NCBI GenBank assembly: GCA_002471225.1 | Contig: DKPO01000042.1 | Span: forward strand, 20,547 to 84,546 | Origin: Porphyromonadaceae bacterium UBA7332 | Lineage (GTDB): Bacteria; Bacteroidota; Bacteroidia; Bacteroidales; UBA7332 | DNA: 64,000 nt | Direction: 5' to 3' | In this document: in pieces, positions 1-8,414 of the stretch | Position numbering within the stretch: the stretch's first letter is position 1 | Layout of the letters: every line of letters starts with the position of its first letter | Program-made: the position numbers and the translations under genes | Notes under the pieces: model-generated | Told to the model about the DNA's origin: nothing | Databases searched by the model: none | The model's input: the letters and a program-made list of their open reading frames with translations, nothing else

Positions 1-360
1 GGGCGTTTGCCAAACGCCCCTACAGGGTTGGTATTGAATCGTTTTGTGGGTAGGGGGAACCGGCATACAACGATGTTGGTATTGGAGTGTTTGTTGGTTG
101 AATCATCAAATTCCCAAAAACGTCATTATACGAATTGGGTTTTTAAATGTAGGGTGCGGATCCCGGTACTGTGTCTCGGGAGCTATAACGAGATCCGCCC
201 GCGGTGCACAATTGCACGGCATTCGAATTTGACCAACGGAAAATTGGATCATTTATTTCGGATGATTGTGTTTTGGGTTTTTAAATGTAGGGTTGGTAAT
301 GAATCATTTAGTTGATTGAATTAACCGAATGAAAACGGTATTGTTAATTCTGGGTATGGT
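1..360. repeat. intergenic repeat region A, copy 1
   Basis: The stretch before the first gene carries repeated, hairpin-rich sequence and no convincing gene. Bases 1-9 and 11-19 form a near-perfect GC-rich palindrome. Bases 117-161 match 8422-8467 in the same orientation. A hairpin cassette at 149-201 (stem 156-162 with 192-198) recurs inverted at 8583-8636. Bases 311-335 match 8665-8690 directly. The phrase CCCTACAGGGTT occurs at 18-29 and at 8631-8642. I infer a dispersed non-coding repeat family. Confidence 0.75.
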
Positions 361-434
361 TTTAAGATAAAAGTGTTAAAAGTGAGATGAAAGAAGTGTG
401 TTATTGATTTATTTTAATTATTGTTCGGCAATAA

Positions 435-1058
435 ATGTATTTTGTTTTATCTTTGCACCCGATTTACAACTTCAAACAGTGCATACTGATTTCATCTAAC
501 TCATGTTATTACATAAATTATATTTTTGGCTTACTGTTCTTTTTTTTTATAAGCATAATGGCTTGTACAGTAGATAGAAAGGCGCCTGCAGTCAATACAA
601 GGGAATATGGATTTGAAATTCAGATGCCCGGAGAAGTATTTGCAACTACGGATACGATGGATTATAAAGGAGAGTCTTTTACACGCTATACATGGAAAAG
701 TGTAGAAGAGATGTCTAATGGTGAGAAAATTTATTATAACTTTATATTAATAGATTTTCCCTCAACACTTATTCATTCTGATTCGGTAGGACGAAGTCAG
801 TTACTTTTTAATGATCACGAGCAGGTTTTCTTCTCAAATGCGCAATATTGCCTGGTTGATCGTGCTGACTTGTATAGGAACGGGTATCCGGGAAGTTTTT
901 ATATATGGAATAATCTTTCTGATAATTCATATACGTGCAGTTATTATTATCTGGTAGAAAACAAGCTGTATTATATGATGGTCCATATTCCATCATGGAA
1001 ATCGGAGTATTTGACGAAGAGAGATGAGTTTACAAATTCATTTAAGGTATTAAAATAA
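435..1058 (+). CDS. putative lipoprotein of unknown function
   Basis: I do not recognise the family. The open frame encodes 207 residues. A strongly hydrophobic stretch at about residues 29-43 ends in Ile-Met-Ala-Cys (Cys44), a lipobox-like site, so the mature protein probably starts at Cys44 and is about 164 residues, soluble and outside the cytoplasmic membrane. The mature part is rich in aromatic residues and has no motif I can name. The start is uncertain: the first ATG (435) lies upstream of a possible promoter element at 448-455, and the next in-frame ATG (558) would remove the signal peptide, so a non-ATG start between them is possible. A strong terminator follows, so it appears to be monocistronic. 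Confidence 0.6.
   Translation: MYFVLSLHPIYNFKQCILISSNSCYYINYIFGLLFFFFISIMACTVDRKAPAVNTREYGFEIQMPGEVFATTDTMDYKGESFTRYTWKSVEEMSNGEKIYYNFILIDFPSTLIHSDSVGRSQLLFNDHEQVFFSNAQYCLVDRADLYRNGYPGSFYIWNNLSDNSYTCSYYYLVENKLYYMMVHIPSWKSEYLTKRDEFTNSFKVLK
448..455 (+). promoter_or_regulatory. -7 element TATCTTTG
   Basis: TATCTTTG fits the Bacteroidota -7 consensus TAnnTTTG. It lies inside the 5' end of the open frame that begins at 435, so if it is used the lipoprotein must start further downstream. I see no good -33 element at normal spacing. Confidence 0.4.
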
Positions 1059-1076
1059 GTAAACCTATTATACGAT

Positions 1077-1118
1077 AACGATCTTTTTGTGTATTAGCAA
1101 AAAGATCGTTTTTTTTGT
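1077..1118 (+). terminator. intrinsic terminator of the lipoprotein gene
   Basis: A perfect 13-bp stem (1077-1089 with 1098-1110) with an 8-base loop is followed by a run of T. The next stretch, to about 1270, shows nothing I can name. Confidence 0.85.
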
Positions 1119-1274
1119 TTCTAGCTAACATAATTGAGTGTTTGATTGTTCTACTTTCAAAAATATGCCAGTTTTTTCTTTTTAATCTTGGATTTTTATA
1201 ATTGAAGAGTGTAGAACTGTAAAAAGCTGAATTACTTAATTAATCCTATTTTAGTGCGTTACAGGCTAGTTCGG

Positions 1275-1307
1275 TTTGTGTAAAGACGTTTTAAAAGCGT
1301 ATTTTTG
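1275..1307 (+). promoter_or_regulatory. promoter for the Dcu transporter
   Basis: A -33 TTTG (1275-1278) and a -7 TATTTTTG (1300-1307) are separated by 21 bp, a good Bacteroidota vegetative promoter. The expected start near 1314 gives a leader of about 270 nt that contains the giant palindrome at 1341-1533. Confidence 0.6.
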
Positions 1308-1340
1308 CATTTCCGTGTTAAAAAGCGGAGTCCTTACACT

Positions 1341-1533
1341 GAGGTCATCCCGACTTTTAGAAAGTCAGTCAGTTTTTGGTTTAAATACACAGTAGCGTTA
1401 CCTATTTTGCCTCTTTCTGTCTCCATTTTTGCTTTATAATTTCACAATAGCCCGCTATTGTTTTGATTATAAAGCAAAAATGGAGTTTGAAACAGTCTAA
1501 AATAGATTAACGTCTAAAAGTCAGGATGACCTC
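1341..1533. repeat. repeat family B: ~190-bp nested palindrome
   Basis: Outer arms 1341-1360 and 1514-1533 are reverse complements with one mismatch over 20 bases. Inner arms 1402-1440 and 1466-1505 pair imperfectly, perfectly over the innermost 20 or so bases. The centre is a CAATAG-CCCG-CTATTG hairpin (1445-1460). The element lies between the promoter and the transporter start, so it would be transcribed as a long hairpin. Single-arm copies occur at 3063-3124, 25144-25168 and 41163-41191. It could be MITE- or REP-like; no transposase is visible. Confidence 0.75.
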
Positions 1534-1581
1534 AATAACTAACCTAACCTTTAATTTTAAATTAATTATTGTTTTAACTTT

Positions 1582-2895
1582 ATGATCTTACAATTACTAG
1601 TAGTATTGGTTGCCATCATCTTAGGAGCACGTCTGGGCGGTATCGGCCTGGGAGTTATGGGCGGAATAGGATTGGCAATACTTACTTTCGTTTTTGGCTT
1701 GCAGCCAACAGCACCGCCTATCGATGTGATGCTGATGATTGTTGCCGTGATTTCAGCGGCAGGGTGTATGCAAGCAGCAGGTGGATTGGATCTGATGGTA
1801 AAAGTGGCAGAAAAGCTTTTACGTAAAAATCCATCTCGTATTACGATTTTAAGTCCTTTGGTGACTTATTTCTTTTCGTTTATTGCCGGAACAGGTCACG
1901 TGGCTTATTCGGTATTACCGGTAATTGCTGAGGTGGCTACCGAAACGAAAGTGAGACCGGAACGTCCGTTGGGTATTGCGGTAATTGCTTCTCAACAGGC
2001 GATTACAGCGAGTCCGATCTCGGCTGCGACGGTAGCATTATTGGGTCTTTTAGGTGGTTATAACCTTTCACTTTTCGATATTTTGAAAGTGACTGTACCA
2101 GCTACTTTGATCGGTGTATTAGTAGGTGCATTCTTCTCTTTGCGTGTAGGTAAAGAGTTGGTAGATGATCCGGAGTATCAGAAACGTCTGGCTGATGGTG
2201 AGTTTGCTAAAGATAAACATCAGAGTGTGAGCGTGGCTAATACTAAAAAAGCAGGTTTGTCCGTATTCTTATTTATTCTGGCAACTGTTTTTATCGTATT
2301 GTTTGGTTCAATCGAAGCTCTTCGCCCGACATTTGAAGTTGCAAATGGTACAGTGAAAATGGATATGCCGGCTATTATCGAGATTCTTATGTTGTCTGCG
2401 GCTGCTTTGATTCTGATCTTTACCCGCACCAGTGGTGTGAAGGCAGCTCAGGGTTCTGTATTTATTGCAGGTATGCAGGCAGTAGTAGCAATTTTCGGTA
2501 TTGCATGGATGGGGGATACGTTCCTTCAAGGTAATATGGTTGAATTAAAAGCCTCTATTGAAAGTGTCGTAACACAAATGCCGTGGTTATTCGGATTTGC
2601 ATTATTCGTAATGTCTATCCTACTATATAGTCAGGCTGCAACAGTTCGTGCATTGATGCCTTTAGGACTGGCTTTATCTATTTCTCCTTATATGCTTATT
2701 GCTATGTTCCCTGCAGTAAACGGATACTTCTTTATTCCGAATTATCCAACTGTAGTTGCAGCGATTAATTTTGACCGTACAGGTACTACACGTATCGGTA
2801 AGTATATCCTGAACCACTCATTTATGATGCCGGGTCTTGTAGCCACGATAACGGCTGTAAGTGTAGGGCTTTTATTGGTTCAATTATTCTGGTAA
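1582..2895 (+). CDS. dcuB: anaerobic C4-dicarboxylate transporter, Dcu family
   Basis: The 437-residue protein has the length and layout of DcuA/DcuB carriers: glycine-rich hydrophobic segments throughout, an N-terminal helix ending GARLGGIGLGVMGG, and a conserved stretch SFIAGTGHVAYSVLPVIAEV near residue 95-115, followed by ITASPISAATVALLG. The family exchanges or takes up fumarate, malate, aspartate and succinate across the inner membrane under anaerobic conditions. That fits the methylmalonyl-CoA/succinate route at the end of this window. The ATG at 1582 starts directly at the first membrane helix. It is monocistronic, with its own promoter and terminator and an unusual palindromic leader. 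DcuA and DcuB cannot be separated from sequence alone. Confidence 0.88.
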   Translation: MILQLLVVLVAIILGARLGGIGLGVMGGIGLAILTFVFGLQPTAPPIDVMLMIVAVISAAGCMQAAGGLDLMVKVAEKLLRKNPSRITILSPLVTYFFSFIAGTGHVAYSVLPVIAEVATETKVRPERPLGIAVIASQQAITASPISAATVALLGLLGGYNLSLFDILKVTVPATLIGVLVGAFFSLRVGKELVDDPEYQKRLADGEFAKDKHQSVSVANTKKAGLSVFLFILATVFIVLFGSIEALRPTFEVANGTVKMDMPAIIEILMLSAAALILIFTRTSGVKAAQGSVFIAGMQAVVAIFGIAWMGDTFLQGNMVELKASIESVVTQMPWLFGFALFVMSILLYSQAATVRALMPLGLALSISPYMLIAMFPAVNGYFFIPNYPTVVAAINFDRTGTTRIGKYILNHSFMMPGLVATITAVSVGLLLVQLFW

Positions 2896-2980
2896 TCAGA
2901 AATACCTTAACTATAAATAATCAATAAATCATTCCAGCTTTTTTTTATTATGTGACTTATATGGAATGATGCAATTTCTA

Positions 2981-3010
2981 AGCTGTCCGATTTTTCGGGC
3001 AGCTTTTTTT
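2981..3010 (+). terminator. intrinsic terminator of dcuB
   Basis: Inverted repeat AGCTGTCCGA / CGGGCAGCT with a T-rich loop is followed by a run of seven T. Confidence 0.8.
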
Positions 3011-3062
3011 GAACCCACTCTTATAAGGAGTTGTTTTATTGTAGAGAGGATATCCCGGTTAT

Positions 3063-3124
3063 GAGCAAAAATAAGTTTGAAACAGACTCAGATTAATTAA
3101 CGCCCAAAAGCCGGTATGACCTCA
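3063..3124 (+). repeat. repeat family B, single-arm copy
   Basis: This stretch matches 1471-1534 with few differences (shared GCAAAAAT, GTTTGAAACAG, GATTAA, AACG, AAAAG, ATGACCTCA). The left arm of the palindrome is missing. It lies just upstream of the CoA-binding protein gene, probably in its leader. Confidence 0.7.
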
Positions 3125-3164
3125 AAATTACGGGAACTCAAATCCCATTTAATTAAACAGAGAT

Positions 3165-3530
3165 ATGAGAAATAAAACCTTAGTAATTGGCGCATCGGAT
3201 AACGAAGACCGTTATGCGTATAAAGCAGTTAAAAAATTGCGTGATAATAAATATGAGGTTATTGCCTTCGGTACCCGTAAAGGAATAATCGGAGATACCG
3301 AAATACAATTGGATTTTCCGACGGATCCGGAGACCATTGATACAGTGACCTTATATATTGGTCCGGGCAGACAACCGGAATATTACGATAAGATTCTTGC
3401 ACTGAAACCCCGCAGAGTAATCTTTAATCCAGGAACAGAAAATGAGTTGTTTGAAGATATGCTTTCCGAAAACGGCATCGAGGCAACTGAAGCGTGTACC
3501 TTGGTTTTACTTGCATCAAAACAATACTAA
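3165..3530 (+). CDS. CoA-binding domain protein (YccU-like)
   Basis: This 121-residue protein consists of a single Rossmann-type CoA-binding domain (CoA_binding_2 family). It starts KTLVIGASDNEDRYAYKAV, a glycine-poor nucleotide-binding loop typical of the group, and carries a later IFNPGTENELFE segment, which corresponds to the conserved NPGTEN motif near residues 90-96. The biochemical role of these stand-alone domains is unknown; they resemble the CoA-binding part of succinyl-CoA synthetase. Length is normal and the gene stands alone between a family B repeat and a terminator. Confidence 0.85.
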   Translation: MRNKTLVIGASDNEDRYAYKAVKKLRDNKYEVIAFGTRKGIIGDTEIQLDFPTDPETIDTVTLYIGPGRQPEYYDKILALKPRRVIFNPGTENELFEDMLSENGIEATEACTLVLLASKQY

Positions 3531-3557
3531 AAGGTATTGTAGTAAATATTTTATTTG

Positions 3558-3598
3558 GGCTATAGCACGTGTGAAAGCGTTGACTATAGCCTTTTTTT
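3558..3598 (+). terminator. intrinsic terminator of the CoA-binding gene
   Basis: GGCTATAG (3558-3565) pairs with CTATAGCC (3584-3591) and is followed by seven T. Confidence 0.75.
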
Positions 3599-3706
3599 GT
3601 TTCCGTACTTAATAATCTTTTCAAAGTATTTATTTCCAAATCGAAAATCTTTTAAACCTTTTTTCCTTACGGTTGTTTATTATGTAACAAGCCAAACAAA
3701 CAGATT

Positions 3707-4288
3707 ATGAAACGCAGATTTTTATTTTTAGTCGTTTCGCTTTTACTCAGCAGTATGCTGGTTTCGGCACAGGAAATGACTAAGCAGCAGCAGAAAGAAG
3801 CTCGCCGGGCTCAAAAAGAAAAGGCAAAGCAAGAGCAGGCAGAGATGGAAAAAATGATATATGAAAAAGCTGTAAGTGCAATTGAAAATTATGAATTTAT
3901 TCTGGAGGCTGATTTAATCTACTTACGTCGCGGGCAAACCTATCCCGTAAGCAGTAATCTGAATTTTATATCAGTCAAGGGGGATAAAGCTGTTGTTCAA
4001 ATAGCATCAAATGCAGCTTTGAGTGGTCCGAACGGGTTAGGGGGAGTAACGGTTGAGGGAACAACCCGCAATGTCAAGTTAACCAAGGATAAAAAGGGTG
4101 TAATCCGATTGAAAATGGATGTTTCGGGAGTCGCACTTTCCGCACAGGTAGAAGTGATCCTTTATGGAGGAGGCAATCGTGCCGAAGCTACAGTTTATCC
4201 AAACTTTAATTCAAGACGTATGACTATGTCAGGACGCGTTCTGCCTTTGGAAGAGTCCAATCATTATCAAAGCGGCTTTTCTTATTAA
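3707..4288 (+). CDS. DUF4251 domain secreted protein (copy 1)
   Basis: A 193-residue protein with a clear Sec signal peptide (residues 1-21, ending VSAQ) followed by a very charged, helical Lys/Glu/Gln linker (about 22-50). The rest is a DUF4251 domain: a beta-rich stretch beginning near NYEFILEAD, with the conserved centre GPNGLGGVTVEG (about residues 107-118) and a C-terminal LYGGGNRAEATVYP. Function is unknown; these proteins are typical of Bacteroidales and are exported to the periplasm or outer surface. The next gene is a paralogue in the same orientation 69 nt downstream. The two share the order signal peptide, charged linker, domain, and the last residues (QSGFSY / QSGNYY). Confidence 0.85.
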   Translation: MKRRFLFLVVSLLLSSMLVSAQEMTKQQQKEARRAQKEKAKQEQAEMEKMIYEKAVSAIENYEFILEADLIYLRRGQTYPVSSNLNFISVKGDKAVVQIASNAALSGPNGLGGVTVEGTTRNVKLTKDKKGVIRLKMDVSGVALSAQVEVILYGGGNRAEATVYPNFNSRRMTMSGRVLPLEESNHYQSGFSY

Positions 4289-4357
4289 AAACACTACGTA
4301 TTTTCGTATAAAAAATAAAAACAATAATTATCTAAACCTTTATTTAAACAATAAATT

Positions 4358-4927
4358 ATGAAAACTATCGCATTATTTCTAGTTGGATTGTTTGCTTCAG
4401 TATCAACAATCACAGTGTCAGCTCAAACAGCTAAACAGGTAAAAGAAGAAATGAAACAAGAGAAAAAAGCAGAACGAAAAGCTTATGACAAACAGATTTT
4501 CAATCAGGCTTATCAATCTATGCAAGATTCATTGTTCGTTCTTCAAGCTTATCAGTTCACATTCCAGGATGGAACAACTGTTGAGGTGAACAGCACAACT
4601 AACTTTATTCATATGAATGGTGATAAAGTTTTTGTTCAGACTGCAAGTAATCTTCCAATTATGGGTCAAAACGGATTAGGTGGTATTACTTTGAAAGGTT
4701 ATCCTCAAAACGTTAAATTTACTCAGGACAAAGCTGGTAACGTAACAATGACTATGGATGTATTCGGTATCCTGATGTCAGCTCAAATCGTTATTAATCT
4801 TTACCAAGGTGGTAACAATGCGCAAGCAACCATTTATCCTACTTTCAGCAACAACAATCTGACTATGCAGGGTAATATCCAACCATTGAGTGAATCATCA
4901 ATCTTCCAAAGCGGTAACTATTATTAA
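4358..4927 (+). CDS. DUF4251 domain secreted protein (copy 2)
   Basis: This 189-residue paralogue of the preceding gene has a signal peptide (residues 1-22, ending VSAQT), a charged Lys/Glu segment (about 26-46) and a DUF4251 domain with GQNGLGGITLKGYP near residues 107-120 and LYQGGNNAQATIYP near the C-terminus. Function is unknown. The tandem arrangement and shared architecture point to local duplication followed by substantial divergence. No terminator lies between the copies, so they may be co-transcribed; a strong terminator follows this one. Confidence 0.85.
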   Translation: MKTIALFLVGLFASVSTITVSAQTAKQVKEEMKQEKKAERKAYDKQIFNQAYQSMQDSLFVLQAYQFTFQDGTTVEVNSTTNFIHMNGDKVFVQTASNLPIMGQNGLGGITLKGYPQNVKFTQDKAGNVTMTMDVFGILMSAQIVINLYQGGNNAQATIYPTFSNNNLTMQGNIQPLSESSIFQSGNYY

Positions 4928-4949
4928 TAAGTAGTTTTGAATAAGACAA

Positions 4950-4984
4950 AAAAAAGACAGACTGAAAAGTCTGTCTTTTTTTTT
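4950..4984. terminator. bidirectional terminator between DUF4251 and valS
   Basis: AGACAGACT (4955-4963) pairs with AGTCTGTCT (4968-4976) around GAAA. A-rich DNA to the left and T-rich DNA to the right allow use from both strands, serving the convergent valS as well. Confidence 0.85.
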
Positions 4985-4996
4985 GTTTATAGCTTT

Positions 4997-7618
4997 TTAC
5001 TTTTTAAGAGAAGCAATGCTTTCTTCTAAAGATTTGATTTTGCTTTCAGCATCAGATTGTTTTTTGCGTTCAGCATCCACAACAGCCTGAGGTGCATTAT
5101 TAACGAATTTCTCGTTGCTAAGTTTGCCTGCAACCGATTTAAGGAATCCCTGAAGATATTTTAGTTCTTCCTCCAGTTTCTTGATTTCTTCGTCAACATT
5201 CAATAAAGCGCCCAATGGTACTGCATATTCAGTTGTACCTACAAGGAATGAAACAGCAGAAGCTTCTTTTTCGTCTGTTGAAGAAATGGCAGATAAATTA
5301 CATAGTTTCGTAATTACAGCATCGTATTCGTTATTGTGCGTACCCAAAATCTGAAGAGCCAATGTCTCTTTATTCGGGATATTTTTTTGCAAACGGATCG
5401 TACGTACACCGGCAATGATTTCTTTAACCGCTTCAAAGTCTGAAATGATTGTAGCATCGAATGCTTTAGCTTCAGGCATACGTGCAATCATTACGCTTTC
5501 ACCTTCTTTACGTTCAGTAATAGCCTGCCATAATTCTTCTGTAATAAATGGCATGAATGGGTGAAGTAAACGAAGCAATGAGTCAAAGAAACCTAATGTT
5601 GCTTCATAAGTAGCACGATCAATAGGTAGCTGGTAACCAGGTTTAACCATTTCCAAATACCATGAAGAGAACTCATCCCAGAATAGTTTGTAGATCTCCA
5701 TTAAGGCTTCAGAAATACGGTATTTGTCAAATGAATCGTTTACGACTTCGATTGTACGGCTCATTAAAGCATCAAACCATTTGATAGCTGAAGCTGCAGA
5801 TTCCGGCTGTGCAATAGTATCATCCACTTCCCATCCTTTAACCAAACGGAAAGCATTCCAGATCTTATTGTTAAAGTTACGGCCTTGTTCGCATAATGAG
5901 TCATCGAATAAAACGTCGTTACCGGCAGGTGCAGCCAGCATTAATCCCATACGTACACCATCAGCCCCATAATTCTTGATAAGCTCAAGAGGTTCCGGAG
6001 AGTTTCCTAACGATTTAGACATTTTGCGTCCTTGTTTATCACGGACAATACCCGTTAAATATACATTTTTAAAAGGCATTTCGCTACGATACTCATAGCC
6101 GGCCATAATCATGCGGGCAACCCAGAAGAATAAAATATCCGGTCCTGTAACCAGGTCACAAGTAGGATAGTAGTAATTCAATTCTTTATTGTCTTTATCC
6201 ATGATATCACCAAATACAGATATCGGCCATAACCATGAAGAGAACCAGGTATCCAGACAGTCTTCATCCTGACGCAGATCAGAGATCTGAAGATTGTCGT
6301 TACCCGTTTTCTGACGAGCAAGCTCAACAGCTTCTTCCGGAGTCAAAGCCACAACATATCCGCCTTCAGGTAAATAGTATGCCGGAATACGGTGTCCCCA
6401 CCATAACTGACGTGAAATACACCAGTCTTTGATGTTTTCCATCCAGTGGCGATACGTATTTTTGAATTTAGCAGGAACAAGTTTGATGTCATCTTCCATT
6501 ACCGCTTTGGTTGCCGGTTTTGCTAAATCTTCCATTTTAAGGAACCATTGCATGGATAACTTAGGTTCAATAACGGCATCCGTTCTTTCAGAGCAACCAA
6601 CTTTGTTCGTATAAGCTTCTACTTTCTCCATTAAGTCAGCAGCAGTCAGATCTTTTTCTATCTGGTCACGAACATCAAAGCGATCCATGCCGACATACAT
6701 ACCTACTTTATCATTGATAGTACCATTATCATTGAAGATATCGATTGCTTCAAGGTTGAATTTCTCACCCAGCATGTAGTCATTAACATCATGTGCAGGA
6801 GTAACCTTCAAACAACCCGTTCCGAATTCAACATCCACATATTCGTCCATGATAATAGGTACTGCACGGTTTACAAGAGGTACGATAACCTTCTTACCTT
6901 TTAACCATGCATAACGTTCGTCATTCGGATTAACACATACAGCAGTATCACCCAGAATTGTCTCAGGACGAGTTGTAGCAACAACGATATATTTATCTTC
7001 ACCTTCTACTTTATAACGTAAATGGTAAAGTTTACTGTTTACTTCTTTATAAATAACTTCTTCATCAGAAAGAGCAGTCAATGCTTTCGGGTCCCAGTTG
7101 ACCATACGAACGCCACGGTAAATCAATCCTTTATTGAATAAATCAACAAATACTTTGAATACGCTCTCTGAACGGTCAGCATCCATTGTGAAACAGGTGC
7201 GATCCCAATCACAAGAAGCTCCTAGTTTTTTTAGCTGTTCCAGAATGATCCCTCCGTGTTTGTGAGTCCATTCCCAGGCATGCTCAAGGAATTCTTCACG
7301 CGTAAGGTCTGTTTTTTTGATACCTTCAGCTGCAAGTTTATTTACAACTTTTGCCTCTGTAGCAATGGAAGCATGGTCAGTACCGGGTACCCAACATGCA
7401 TTTTTACCAAGCATACGTGCACGGCGGATCAAAATATCCTGAATCGTATTATTAAGCATGTGACCCATGTGTAAAACTCCTGTAACATTTGGAGGTGGGA
7501 TCACGATAGTATAAGGTTCTCTCTCATCAGGAGTAGATTTGAATAATCCGTTATTCATCCAATATCCGTACCATTTGTCTTCTACATCCGATGGATTGTA
7601 TTTACTTGCTAATTCCAT
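4997..7618 (-). CDS. valS: valyl-tRNA synthetase
   Basis: This 873-residue class I aminoacyl-tRNA synthetase charges tRNA-Val with valine in the cytoplasm. The class I signatures are present: PPPNVTGVLHMGH with HMGH at residues 50-53, and KMSKS at 532-536. Between them is the editing (CP1) domain, recognisable by TTRPETILGDTAVCV and GTGCLKVTPAHDVNDY. The C-terminal end is a long charged helix rich in Lys and Glu (about residues 805-873), the tRNA-binding coiled coil typical of ValRS. Length is normal. It lies 14 nt downstream of udk and is probably co-transcribed with it. Confidence 0.97.
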   Translation of the reverse strand: MELASKYNPSDVEDKWYGYWMNNGLFKSTPDEREPYTIVIPPPNVTGVLHMGHMLNNTIQDILIRRARMLGKNACWVPGTDHASIATEAKVVNKLAAEGIKKTDLTREEFLEHAWEWTHKHGGIILEQLKKLGASCDWDRTCFTMDADRSESVFKVFVDLFNKGLIYRGVRMVNWDPKALTALSDEEVIYKEVNSKLYHLRYKVEGEDKYIVVATTRPETILGDTAVCVNPNDERYAWLKGKKVIVPLVNRAVPIIMDEYVDVEFGTGCLKVTPAHDVNDYMLGEKFNLEAIDIFNDNGTINDKVGMYVGMDRFDVRDQIEKDLTAADLMEKVEAYTNKVGCSERTDAVIEPKLSMQWFLKMEDLAKPATKAVMEDDIKLVPAKFKNTYRHWMENIKDWCISRQLWWGHRIPAYYLPEGGYVVALTPEEAVELARQKTGNDNLQISDLRQDEDCLDTWFSSWLWPISVFGDIMDKDNKELNYYYPTCDLVTGPDILFFWVARMIMAGYEYRSEMPFKNVYLTGIVRDKQGRKMSKSLGNSPEPLELIKNYGADGVRMGLMLAAPAGNDVLFDDSLCEQGRNFNNKIWNAFRLVKGWEVDDTIAQPESAASAIKWFDALMSRTIEVVNDSFDKYRISEALMEIYKLFWDEFSSWYLEMVKPGYQLPIDRATYEATLGFFDSLLRLLHPFMPFITEELWQAITERKEGESVMIARMPEAKAFDATIISDFEAVKEIIAGVRTIRLQKNIPNKETLALQILGTHNNEYDAVITKLCNLSAISSTDEKEASAVSFLVGTTEYAVPLGALLNVDEEIKKLEEELKYLQGFLKSVAGKLSNEKFVNNAPQAVVDAERKKQSDAESKIKSLEESIASLKK

Positions 7619-7632
7619 ATATTTTTGTTCGT

Positions 7633-8241
7633 TTAGTCTAAAATTTTAGCGATATAGTTTGTAAGAATATCAATAGCCACATGATTGTGTCCCCCCTGTG
7701 GTATGATAATATCAGCAAATTGTTTTGTAGGCTCAATATGCTGCTGATGCATTGGTTTAAGAACCTCCTGATAGCGTTCGATTACTTTATTGACTGTTCT
7801 GCCACGTTCAACAATATCGCGACTGATAACGCGGATAAGACGGTCATCACAATCAGCATCAACGAATACCTTGATGTTCATCATATTTCGAAGCTCTTCA
7901 CTTGTTAAAGCAAGAATACCTTCAATAATGACGACTTTCTTTGGCTCGACCCGGATGGTTTCCGCGTTGCGTGTACAGGTAACATACGTGTAAGTAGGCT
8001 GCTCAATGGTTTTACCTTCTTTCAATTGTTTAATATGTTCAATAAGAAGTTCCCATTCAAACGCAGCCGGTTCATCGAAATTTGTTTCCAGTCTTTCATT
8101 TAAAGGAAGATGGCTCAAATCTCTGTAATAGTTATCTTGTGAAAGTACCACAACCGAATTGTCAGGAAGACTTTGTATGATTTTACGTACAACTGTCGTT
8201 TTTCCTGATCCGGTACCTCCGGCAATACCAATGACTATCAT
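7633..8241 (-). CDS. udk: uridine kinase
   Basis: This 202-residue kinase phosphorylates uridine and cytidine in pyrimidine salvage. A P-loop GGTGSGKT lies at residues 8-15, followed by SQDNYYRD (a conserved Udk segment with the nucleoside-binding Asp), NFDEPAAFEW, and VDADCDDRLIRVISRDI, which is typical of the family lid region. Length matches bacterial Udk. It begins about 35 nt from a -7 promoter element and appears to be the first gene of a udk-valS operon. Confidence 0.95.
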   Translation of the reverse strand: MIVIGIAGGTGSGKTTVVRKIIQSLPDNSVVVLSQDNYYRDLSHLPLNERLETNFDEPAAFEWELLIEHIKQLKEGKTIEQPTYTYVTCTRNAETIRVEPKKVVIIEGILALTSEELRNMMNIKVFVDADCDDRLIRVISRDIVERGRTVNKVIERYQEVLKPMHQQHIEPTKQFADIIIPQGGHNHVAIDILTNYIAKILD

Positions 8242-8276
8242 AAAACTTTAGCTTTTTGTTTGATTTAAAAATATCG

Positions 8277-8284
8277 CAAATATA
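8277..8284 (-). promoter_or_regulatory. -7 element TATATTTG upstream of udk
   Basis: On the minus strand this reads TATATTTG, followed by GC, matching TAnnTTTG. It sits 36 nt before the udk ATG. No clear -33 element was found. Confidence 0.55.
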
Positions 8285-8414
8285 GTAAGATTGCTTCGAA
8301 TATGCTTGAATAAATATCCTAAATAATGCTGATTGAGGTGAGATGGATGAGTGGTGAGCAAATAACAGATAACAATGAAGCAATAACAGTGAAAAGTGAA
8401 ATACAAATAGCAAA

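Noticed and set aside
7..315. Open frame of 102 codons at the window start
   Set aside because: It runs through the repeat family A hairpins and the same kind of frame would arise in each repeat copy; no signal peptide, domain or promoter supports it.
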